Assembly (NCBI RefSeq): GCF_030272615.1
Contig: NC_081409.1
Location: 527,492,291-527,556,290, forward strand
Direction of reading: 5' to 3'
Length of the DNA: 64,000 nt
DNA from: Cryptomeria japonica
Taxonomy: Eukaryota > Streptophyta > Pinopsida > Cupressales > Cupressaceae
Shown: piece after piece, positions 12,811-22,059 of the stretch
How positions within the stretch are numbered: position 1 is the stretch's first letter
Layout of the letters: each line of letters opens with the position of its first letter
Position numbers and translations under genes: made by a program
The notes under the pieces: model-generated
What the model was told of the DNA's origin: nothing
Seen by the model: the letters and a program-made list of their open reading frames with translations, nothing else
Databases searched by the model: none

Positions 12811-12828
12811 TGACACTCTGATACCAAT
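12811..12828 (-). other. Primer binding site of element A (tRNA-iMet)
   Basis: Immediately inside the 5' LTR the minus strand reads AT then TGGTATCAGAG (12826-12816), complementary to the 3' end of plant initiator-Met tRNA. Confidence 0.85.
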
Positions 12829-14014
12829 TGTTAGGTCCAATATGGAAAGCTAATGTACTGAGAGGGGAGGGGTGAATCAGTACTTCAAATTTTTTCTTCA
12901 ATAATAACTTTACTGTTAAGCATAAACCAACAACTGCTGTAACATAATATAATGCTAAAACAAATAAATAACAATCATACATGATTCACTCCATAACACA
13001 TATATTTTGGTTACGCAAAAACTCCTTGATAGAGAGAAAAACTGTGGTGGGGATGACACCCACAACTTCACTACTGCAATAATAAAGGTTGCTTGGTTAG
13101 AGCTACATGTTTAGCTATTTCTGATAGCTTACCCTGTTAGGAGTATCAAGATCTTTAGATCTACCTAGCTAAAGGATTTTACAACACTTATACTAAATGT
13201 TGTACTTGGTTAAAGGCTTTACAATTTATAGACTTTGTTAGAGTCTTTTACCCTGTTAAAGGTTTCTCTTACAACTCAAAATATTGCTATCAAAATCTTA
13301 CAAAATATCTGCAACTTCACATCTGAAATGTTATAGCAGATTCTATGTGCTCAAAATGAAATTACCTTGCTTATAGCATACCTCGGTAAATCATAAATTA
13401 ACTTGGTAAACCATTTTGTTTACTCTGTTCCTTGACTGTTCTCTGAAATCCTTCTCGGTGACCTCTGTGTATCTCTGTCAATCGTAATAGTCATAACACT
13501 CAGTGCTTTCCCATGATTTTTGTTTTTACATATGTCTTCCTTCACACACATATATTTGATCCTCAATTCATGCTGTATAAATAGATCTCTTGTAACGGCG
13601 ATCTTGTTCATGCTTCGATCTTACAAACATGATTCATTAAATGAATAACCATACAAAATCATTTCATTGGATAGATGTCCTCAAAGTCATATAAAATCTA
13701 TAAGTGTAATTTCCAATGTGTTAACGGTTTCTTGTTCCTCGATCTTTGTAACACTTTTCCCATGTTTCTAGGTTCAATGAATCTGGTAACACGTTTCACT
13801 CGATGTGTATTAACTCCATATACCATCTTTGTTGCTCGGTAGTCATAGAATGTTACTCGGTAGACAACTCGATGTATACTAAACTCTGTGACTCCTTTCT
13901 TCTATAACCGACTGCTCTGTGCTTACCGACTGAATATTTCGATAGTAATAACTGACTAGAGTATATAGAATGACTTTGGACATAAAACTAATGACAACTT
14001 AGTAAATAGTAACA
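12829..14014 (-). repeat. 5' LTR of element A
   Basis: 1,186 bp, the partner of 6046-7181, adjoining the primer site on one side and TSD ACATC (14015-14019) on the other. Transcription should start within it and run leftward. Confidence 0.92.
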
Positions 14015-14019
14015 ACATC

Positions 14020-15790
14020 TACAACTAATTTAATGTACCCTACAAAATCATTGCCAAGGTGTTAGATATGGAGCTTCACCATCTTCTTCCTCAAATAATT
14101 TTGCCTAAATAATTTGGATGCATCAAATCTAGGTATATTCTTTAAAATACTATTGTGGTTTAGGAAGGAATTAAATGAGCTAAACATTATATGTAGCAAG
14201 TTGTTTATTAATATTAATTTTTTTGAAGGATATGATCACATTGAATGGCCATTTATCCTTATTATACTTCAAGCTTTAGGATCTATTTCAAAATTTATGT
14301 GTTCAATAAAAGTTCTCTTCATTGATACTTCTAGATACATAACCATTAATGGTAACAAATCTCCTTGGAACTTTTTAGTCCACCCATCAAGGCGACATTT
14401 GGCCTTAACTCTCTATGTACTTTTTGCAGAAGGATTTGACTATCTCTTGGATAATTCTATTTCACATAACCTAGTTTAAGGTGATTCCTTTCCCAATTCA
14501 ATAGCACAACTTATTAATGGTTTAAATATAGATGATGAACTTTGCTAACTCTTGGTAAGGCTTAATCAATTATTAATTATAAAAACTCAATGTTACAGAT
14601 AATCTATTTTAAATAAACTTCCTGGATAAAATTATATGGTTGGAAATGGATTAATCGTGGATAAATTTTTAAGTTTCTTGGAATTCATTTTCCCCATCCA
14701 AGTTTCTCCTTCTATGTTGTGGCATGTAATGATTTATTTGATTGAGAAGATTTTCTTTTTTTTTTGCTAAGCCACTTCCCTTAGCAAGAAAATTTCATGT
14801 GTGTTACCAAATTCAAGCTGCTACTTATGTATATTACTCTTCCTATTTGGCTCCGTTAAAAGCTTCCTACCTAAAGGTTGGAAAAATTCTAAGGGACTTT
14901 CTATGGGCCTCTATTCACACTACCAAAAGTTTCCCTAATTTGGCATAAGAATTGTACTACCTTTCTCATGATTCTAGAGGCTTAAGATTGATGTCAATCC
15001 AATGCCAATGTTTAGAACTACGTGCCAAATGGATAATTAAATCTCCCAAAGCAAATGAAGGCTATAAAATTTTGATTAGACACTAAATTTTTGTTGGAGT
15101 TCTTGATAGGAATTAGGATTGGAAGGGTATTGGTCTTCACATACCTCTTATATTAATGGAACACATTTATATTTAGTCCAGTTTTGTTATTACAAGCATT
15201 TGGAAATAATGTGAGGCTATAAAACCTTGAGTTTTATGGGGTGGAGATGAAATTACTAAGGGATTATGTGCTAATCAACAATAATTTTGGTATCATATAT
15301 TATTTTTTGTTAGGATAAAGTGCTTGCCAAAGTTCCATGGATTCATGTTTTGATATTCTATACTTTGGGTATTATGACTCTATTTGATCTTTTTACTAAT
15401 GGTTACCAATTTTTTTTTCTCTTTTCATAAGACAAATAAAATTAATAATCTTTGATTGCATTATCAAAAATTATTAGAATAGTATTAATTTATTTCGTTC
15501 CAATATGTTGTATAAAATAGGGGTTTGTTGTATTAGACCTTGGTGGAAGGATAGGAAATGACACCCAAAACAACACTTCACAACTATAGACCTCACAAGG
15601 GATATGGATGGTGCTTTCATCATGGTCCCTAAATTGAATCATAGACAAATTGCATAATCCTTATTGGGCTTTTGATGGCACATGTTCCAAACTATTTGGT
15701 CAACTTTTCTTGACCTAAAGTAGGCACATTTTACGTATGCATTCTTTGTATGGGCTTTCCCATTTGTACTAGGTTATCTCATATGAAAAA
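14020..15790 (+). pseudogene. L1-type LINE reverse transcriptase remnant
   Basis: Interrupted plus-strand frames show the order of a plant L1 reverse transcriptase. NVPYKIIAKVL (about 14030) matches the RT motif usually read as LNVxYKIIAKVLA. GYDHIEWPFILIILQALGS (about 14230) corresponds to the catalytic SKAYDRVEW region. LYVLFAEGFDYLLDN (about 14420) and NIDDEL (about 14530) stand where the FADD motif belongs. AKPLPLARKFHVCYQIQAA, YYSSYLAPLKASY and ILRDFLW (14760-14910) belong to the thumb/connection region. Stops and frameshifts are many. The 5' part was split off by element A at 14019. Later similarity (about 15640-15780) is weak. Endonuclease and 3' tail were not identified. Confidence 0.75.
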
Positions 15791-16585
15791 TATTTAATAA
15801 TGACTATCTATTTTTTTAGACAACATGAGACTTTCAAACACCATTTTAAGTTTTATCCCAAGGCCCATGGAGCTTGAAATCATATTTATGCTTTTTTCAA
15901 TCCTTTAGACCCACTAATTTCATATCCATCAAATGGTTTTATGAGGACATAGACTTATATTTCTAGCTATTTGTTTACCCAAATATGGTATTCTTTTAGG
16001 GCAAAAATTATTTTTAGCATTTGTAAAGGTAAAAACTTTGTTTTTTCCACTAGCTAATCTATTGATATTCATTTATGGCTTTATACTAATTATATGATTT
16101 GTTCTAGTGTTCTTATACAAATTCAATGGAAAACAATAAAGTTTCACTTGAAGTGGTGCATCTTTTGGTGGTCTTATATCATTGGAGTAACACCTGCTAC
16201 ATGTCTGCTAGATCATAGCTTTCAATAAGGGTCACTCTTCACCTCATGGATATAACGGGGATGCAATCAATTTTCTTGGGGGAGGTTATGTTTCTCTAAC
16301 ACGTGGTTTCCAACTCCCTCCAATGAGATAAGTTAGTCTACTAGAAGCCATCCTCAAGGTCATATTTCCCACCTATGCCTCCTTTTATTCACATGACTAG
16401 GGGTGCTTGATTCACCAAATCTTAGTAAGTTTCCTCATCATTTTTGCCATCTTTCCATCTTATGATGCTTAGCTTGCTAAGGAAGCAAATGTAGATGGAA
16501 CGATCACTAAACAAGAGCTTATTCTTAATGACTAGAACCTATTAATGAATAGGGAAAACTAGATGACCATTACACCCTCTATGAA
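15791..16585. other. Unassigned sequence, probably eroded LINE
   Basis: No open frame of note and no clear motif. It lies between the LINE RT remnant and the TRIM and may be the decayed 3' part of the LINE. Confidence 0.35.
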
Positions 16586-16590
16586 ATAGT

Positions 16591-16964
16591 TGTTACAAGT
16601 GTGGTTGTTGTTGCACCAAAAGATTGACCTGTTAACGCCCGATACAACCAATAGACTTATAGAATCCATAGGAGGCGGTTAAGCCATGTCACAAACCCAA
16701 GCATTGTGTTGCACAACACAAGGAGACCATGGGTGCACACCTTGCAACAATCCCCCCCAAGCACAAGGGAGGGGTTTGACTCTGTGACCAAGCTCTGATA
16801 CCACTTGTTACAAGTGTGGTTGTCATTGCACAAAAAGATCAACCTGTTAATGCCCGATACAACCACTAGACTTATAGAATCTATAGGAGACGGTTAAGCC
16901 ATGTCACAAACCCAACCACTGCGCTACACAACACAAGGAGACCAAGGGCATACACCTTGCAACA
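16591..16964 (-). mobile_element. Complete TRIM (miniature LTR retrotransposon)
   Basis: Two 159-bp direct repeats (16591-16749 and 16806-16964) with TG/CA ends (TGTTACAAG to TTGCAACA on the plus strand) flank a 56-bp interior. Inside the right repeat the minus strand reads AG then TGGTATCAGAGC, the tRNA-iMet primer site. Next to the left repeat the interior is purine-rich on the minus strand (TTGTGCTTGGGGGGGA). Flanks are ATAGT (16586-16590) and ATAGC (16965-16969), a TSD with one change. The LTRs differ by about 11% by hand count. It is non-coding. I see no 5S rRNA-like block, so it is not a Cassandra element. Confidence 0.85.
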
Positions 16965-16969
16965 ATAGC

Positions 16970-17469
16970 TCTCATAGCTTACTGTCTTCATCATGTTATC
17001 TTATTTTTTAATGTTTTGAAGTTGAGCCCATTTGAACTTTAGGGTGTAAATTCTTCCACTCCTTTTTTTTAGAATATGTGAAAAAATATATTTATTTACA
17101 AGTAATATAAGCACTTATTCATCTATGCATACATTTTTTCCTGTATAAATTAAGTACATAAAATAATAGAGTATGAATTTTATCCTTACAATCTAACTCA
17201 ATAAATTTGGATAAGATTTTGAATTATTTTCTTCATTAATAAATAAAATCATTTTTACTATGTTTCACTATAACCATTGGAAGGTGTAGTTCCTTTAGTT
17301 GCCCAAGTATTAATATTTAAAATTGATAGTTGATCGTACTCTTTCATATGACCTACTATCTCCTACACTTCTCCTTGATTGTGGATATTGACATACATAT
17401 ATTGGAGCAATATTTTATGGGCTTTAATGTACACTATTATACATATATTGCTACATAATACATTACTAT
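16970..17469. other. Unassigned AT-rich sequence
   Basis: 500 bases between the TRIM and chromovirus K; no ORF or motif recognised. Confidence 0.4.
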
Positions 17470-17474
17470 ATATG

Positions 17475-18255
17475 TGGTATAGTCACAGTTATGAGGGACC
17501 TCAATGAGATCTATCTGGATCGTGCAACAAGAGTGAACACAATGAAAGAAAAACAAGATGATGGAGGCAATGCAGAACTGATTAATTATACCATGAAAAC
17601 CATTTACAATATGCCAGCAACATGCAGGCTCTAATATTAGGTTCATTGGCCTGATACAAACATGCTCAATTACAGTCTTGGTCTATATCGAACCTCTTAA
17701 CCTCAAGATAGATCTTTCCGGTTCAATGAATTTCTACTACAAGCTAAATTACATTGATTTATATGGTCTAGAGGAGTCCGATCGGCCCAAGAAGAATCAA
17801 ACAATGGAGAACATGATGAAATGTGCAAAATCATCAAGGTCGGCCTCCACCAATGAAAATCCTCCAAAAAATCCAAAGGAAGAAGTGTGGATCAAGAGGA
17901 AGGTCGGCCACACGCCAAGGAATGCTGGAACAATGAACTGGGGCTCTATAAGCTAAGGAAAGGATCCACAAGATTCGCCCATAAGAAATAGGTCCAAGCG
18001 GCTCCAATATTCAAATCCAAAAAACTGTCTCAAAATTTGGAAGTAATAAATTGTTGGAAAAAGATCCAAACGTTCTATGGTTCAGGAATATGGAAGATAA
18101 TCATGATTACAAGCAAAATCTAGCTCCGCAATATCTGGTGAGCAAATGAAAAAAATGAAGAAAGAAATGCTAAAATGGCAAAACAAAAAACAAATTGGAA
18201 AGAACACTTTTTGGTTGATGCAAGATTTCCAAGAATCGGGGATGCTCCTGCATCA
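17475..18255 (-). repeat. 3' LTR of element K
   Basis: 781 bp, alignable end to end with 24946-25727. Both contain the block around GATGATGGAGGCAATGCA. The internal side shows no strong purine tract, so the inner edge is uncertain by some bases. Confidence 0.85.
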
Positions 18256-18285
18256 GACATCCAGGGTTGATAAAAAAAGTGAGTG

Positions 18286-18474
18286 TCACTTTGCTGGGGT
18301 CAGAGGAAAACTAAGGTGGCCCACCTCTTCCTGAGAAATCCAAGATGAATCTTCAACTGGTCTGTCCTTCCATTTCACAAGATACACCTTGTACTGATTG
18401 CACCAGGTGCTACGCCCAATCCTACTGTCCAAAATATCTTCAAAATGATTTGGTTCCTTCCGGGGCAACTCCTC
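18286..18474 (-). pseudogene. K chromodomain (integrase C-terminus)
   Basis: About 60 residues at the end of pol, read as ILDSRIG followed by YKVYLVKWKDRPVEDSSWI, the chromodomain pattern of an aromatic strand, LVKWK and a conserved S-W pair. In chromoviruses this domain is thought to direct integration to histone-marked chromatin. It is in frame with the integrase to its right and separated from it by one TAG near 18472. The ORF ends at 18286, about 30 bases before the 3' LTR. Confidence 0.85.
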
Positions 18475-19632
18475 CTAGTTTGCAACACTATCTTCACTAA
18501 ATTTTGATTCATGATACTGATGTAGATCTGCAATGTTGAATATAGGTGAAATACTCAAACTATCCGGTAACTCCACTTCATATGCATTTTCGGAACTGAA
18601 TTTCCTCAAGATCTTGCAAGGTCCAAACTTTCTCATTTGCAACTTGTTATAGGTTCCAACTGGAAATATTTCTTTTCTTAGGTACACCATCACTTCATCG
18701 CCAATTTCAAATTCCTTATGTCTTCTCTTCTCATCTTCTTTCTCCTTATACTTGTTCATTTCCTCCAAATGTTGCTTAACCTGAATATGTAAGGCCTTCA
18801 TACGATCCGCAAATTCTTTTACCTCTGCACTCCTCTTGTCTTCATTACTGATATCTCTCAATTCTGATATACCCCTATGGTGTGCTCCGGTAACAATATC
18901 AAAAGGTGTTCTTCCGGCACTCCTGTTCACTGCATTGTTGTAGGCAAACTCTGCTTGTGCAAGGGTCAAATCCCAACTTCCAATTTTCCCTCCAACTAAG
19001 CATCTCAACAAATTTCCTAAGCTCCTGTTTACTACCTCCGTCTGTCCATCACTCTGTGGGTGAAAAATAGAACTGAATTTTAAATTTGTCTTCATCTTCT
19101 TCCAAAGTGTCCTCCAAAAATAACCAATAAACTTAGTGTCTCTATCTGAAACTATGCTCTTAGGTAATCCATGTAATCTCACTACCTCCTTGAAAAATAG
19201 GTTAGCTATATGTACTGCATCTGATGTTTTCTTACAAGGTTTTAAATGAGCTATCTTAAATAATCTATCCACCACCACAAATATAGAATGATTCCCTCTC
19301 TGTGTCTTAGGCAATCCAAGTATGAAATCTATGCTTATGTCCTCCCAAGGTCTCTCCAGAACTGTCAAAGGCTTATACAATCCCACATTCTAACTACTAC
19401 CTTTTGCAACTTGACAAACTCTACAACTTTTCACAAATTTCCTAACATCCTTATGAATCTAAGGCCAAAAGTAATGTTCACTCACCAATGCTACAGTTTT
19501 GTCAACACCAAAGTGTCTGGCTAATCCTCCACTATGCTTCTCCTTTATCAGATTCTCCGTCATAGAACTCTTAGGTATACACAACTGAACTCCTCTGAAT
19601 AACATCCCATCCTAAATGAAATAATCTAACCA
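18475..19632 (-). pseudogene. K integrase
   Basis: The N-terminal zinc-binding region is recognisable between about 19570 and 19400 (HSGGLARHFG, then CRVCQ) with stops inside. The catalytic core (19386 leftwards) keeps D in ISIDFILGLPKT, D in SDRDTKF and E in GQTEVVNRSL, so the DDE triad is intact. The GPF/Y-like C-terminal part includes MRKFGPCKI. An open stretch of 303 codons spans 19386-18475. The frame agrees with RNase H upstream and the chromodomain downstream. Confidence 0.88.
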
Positions 19633-20145
19633 CTAACTTCTATCTACCATAACCGGTGCTCTACATGCTTTCCAAGGTTTTGTAAAATCTAGGTCATCTT
19701 CATACAAGGTCTTGAACTCCTCAAAGCCTAATACCGTCACTCTCATCTCTGTTAGAAAATTCCTCCTTCTACTCAATGCATCAACAACTTTGTTTGACTT
19801 CCCACTCCTATGCTTCAACACAAAGGTGTAACTCTGCAAAAATTCTACCCATCTCATATGTCTCTGATTCAACTTACTCTGACTGTTCGAATACTGCAAG
19901 GCTTGATGATCAATATACAACACAAACTCCTTAGGCATCATGTAATGTCTCCACTTCTTCAAGGCTTGAATTATGGCATAAAATTCCTGATCATACACTA
20001 AATATCTCCTTCTGGTATCATTCAACTTTTCATTGAAATAAGCTACCGTTCTTCCTTCCTGACTTAACACAGCTCCAATTGCATCACAGTCTACTTGAAA
20101 TACTTTGTTGAAATTCGGTAAAGCTAACATAGGCTGCTCAGTCAC
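19633..20145 (-). pseudogene. K RNase H
   Basis: A 170-codon open stretch with the Gypsy RNase H pattern: VDCDAIGAVLSQEG (first Asp), YDQEFYAIIQALKKWRHY (Glu) and LYIDHQALQY (Asp), then LNQRHMRWVEFLQ and VVDALSRR. It degrades the RNA strand during reverse transcription. It is in frame with the RT to its right, from which one stop at 20146-20148 separates it. Confidence 0.88.
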
Positions 20146-20148
20146 ATT

Positions 20149-21278
20149 CTACTTCAACAATTCAAAACTCTTGTTTGCTCTGGTTGTCCATTTTAAATCT
20201 TTCCTATCTCCTCTCATTGTCTTAGTCATAGGGCTACAAACTGAACTGAAATTCCTGATAAACTTCCGATATAAACTAGCCAATCCATGAAATGATCTTA
20301 CCTCCCCAATGCTTTCCGGTGTAGGCCATTCAACAATTGCTTTTACCTTCTGAGGGTCCATCTTCAATCCATCCAAAGATATCACAAATCCCAAATAGAC
20401 TAACTCTTCCTTCATGAAACTACACTTCTTAAGATTTATCAACAACTTCTCCTCTCTTAGGCATTGCAAAACTTGTCTTAAATACAACAAATGCTCCTCT
20501 TTTGTCTTATTGAAAATCATAATGTCATTCAAATATACAATAACAAACTTACCCAAGAATTTCTTCAATAGCTCATTCATCAACCTCATGAAAGTACTTG
20601 TTGCATTAGTCAACCCAAAAGGCATCACCAACCATTCATACAATCCCTCATTTTTCTTGAATGTTGTGTTCTATTCATCTCCTTCTCTGATTCTAATTTG
20701 ATGATATCCACTCTTCAAATCTATCCTTGTGTAGTATTTGTCTTCACTCAAACAATCCATTATGTCATCCATCCTAGGTAAAGGAAACCGACACTTCACT
20801 GTGATCTTATTTATTGCTCTGGAATTAGTACACATCCTCCTTCTCCATTCTTCTTAGGTGCTAACATTGTTGGTACTACACAGGGCCTCAAACTTTCTCT
20901 GATCAAACCTTTATTCAACAATTCATGCACTTGTCTATTCAACTCTTCATTCTCTGCTGGTATCATTTGGTGTGCAACTTTGTTAGGAAAATTAGCTCCG
21001 GGAATCAGGTCCATGCAATGACTGATACTCCTCATAGGTGGTAATCCATCAGGCACATTATCTGAAATGATGTCTTCATACTCTGTTAGCAATTCTTTTA
21101 TCTCCTCTAATTTTTCTTCATGCTTTGGGCTCTCAGTCTTCTTAGGAATTAAGGCAAAACACACATTCTCATGTCTGATTCCATCTAGGAATTTCCTTCC
21201 ATCCACGAAATAGATTCTAGCATTCGTACAAACTTCACTCTTTAGGGGCTCCTCCAAGGGTAACAAGGTTTGTTTCAT
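20149..21278 (-). pseudogene. K reverse transcriptase (frameshifted, active site altered)
   Basis: The upstream part (21278-20811) covers the protease-RT linker and the start of RT ([28 protein letters not shown]). A frameshift near 20820 moves the frame; the fingers and palm continue as RMDDIMDCL and [12 protein letters not shown], with a stop near 20673 where Trp is expected. The palm follows as MPFGLTNATSTFMRLMN and VYLNDIMIF. The usual YxDD motif has Asn for its first Asp (20524-20529), which should abolish catalysis. The enzyme would have copied element RNA to DNA. Confidence 0.87.
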
Positions 21279-21326
21279 CCCATTTGCTACAATAGTGTAT
21301 ATGTTCTTTCTCCCACCATGTATTGC

Positions 21327-22041
21327 CTATCTATCAAACTGCCAAGGACTACCCAACAAAAGGTGACAAATATCCATAGGCATAATGTCACACAAAACTT
21401 CATCATGGTAATTTCTAATTTTCAATTTTACCAAGCATTGCTCACTTACCAGGGCGAGCTTGAAAAAGGCTGCCTTGGCTTCTTCAAAGGAAATCCCAAT
21501 TCTCAGGGAGAATATCAAAGAAATGCAAGGGATTAGCGAGAAATTGGCTAATGCCCTTAAAAACATAATGTAATTTGTCTTTTTTCTATTTTCGCTGGTT
21601 GTTGCTGGTAGTGTTGGACTTTTGTGTTGGCTTTTATCCAGTACTTTGCTGGTTTTTTCGTTGTCTATCTCGTTTAGTTTCTTACTTTTATCTTTTATGG
21701 ATCCTTTGTAAAGGGTTTCAAGGTCCCTTCAAAACCTGATTTTCTTGTAATCAAAACAACTTATGATCCTCTTGAATCTAGGCTATTTGGTAAGTCTTGC
21801 GGTGTTTCAATCTTTCCAACTTCAATTTATTCACCATTTTCTTTGAAATAAGATTATCTGAACTACCACTATCAATAACTACCTTACAACACTTACCAGA
21901 TACCTTACACTTGGTCTTGAACACATTTCTCCTCTGCAAGGGCTCTTCATCTTCTCTGGTATGACACAAAGCTCTCCTCATGATCAATACTTCCCCATCT
22001 TTTGGTTTGTTAGCTAATCCGGTGGGGCTTTCTTCTACCAA
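21327..22041 (-). pseudogene. K aspartic protease, split by a 304-bp insertion
   Basis: The N-terminal part (22041-21757) holds the active-site sequence VVIDSGSSDNLIS. The C-terminal part (21452-21327) has CDIMPMDICHLLLGSPWQFD, typical of Gypsy proteases. Between them, 21453-21756 interrupts the gene. Leaving out exactly those bases puts both halves, and the RT region after them, in one frame. One stop sits where a Trp codon is expected, just before the insertion. Confidence 0.85.
21453..21756 (+). mobile_element. 304-bp non-LTR-like insertion (5'-truncated LINE or SINE)
   Basis: The insert starts GGCGAGCTTG and ends TTGTAATCAAAA on the plus strand. Its 3' half is T-rich with GTAAAGGGTTTCAAGGTCCC, which resembles 3' ends of plant L1-type LINEs. 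It opens with a short coding-looking tail, as expected for 5' truncation. Borders were deduced from the reading frame of the interrupted protease. No TSD is apparent, which is unusual for a LINE. Confidence 0.55.
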
Positions 22042-22059
22042 TGTTGTTCTCCCAGTGTT

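Larger units (their letters stand above)
6046..14014 (-). mobile_element. Element A: complete non-autonomous LTR retrotransposon without pol
   Basis: A 7,969-bp element on the minus strand. LTRs are 6046-7181 (3') and 12829-14014 (5'), with TG/CA ends. The 5-bp TSD ACATC is exact (6041-6045 and 14015-14019). Going leftwards: 5' LTR, initiator-Met primer site, gag-like ORF1 (12766-11414), a 550-bp spacer, ORF2 (10863-7504), repeated purine tracts, 3' LTR. No protease, integrase, RT or RNase H motif is present, so it must have moved with enzymes from another element, probably Copia/Sirevirus-type given the primer site and purine tracts. The two LTRs differ by about 4% over 330 hand-compared bases plus an indel of about 24 bp. 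Confidence 0.9.

Noticed and set aside
16657-16866. 69-codon ORF with Cys/Trp-rich sequence
   Set aside because: Lies entirely inside the TRIM, which is non-coding.
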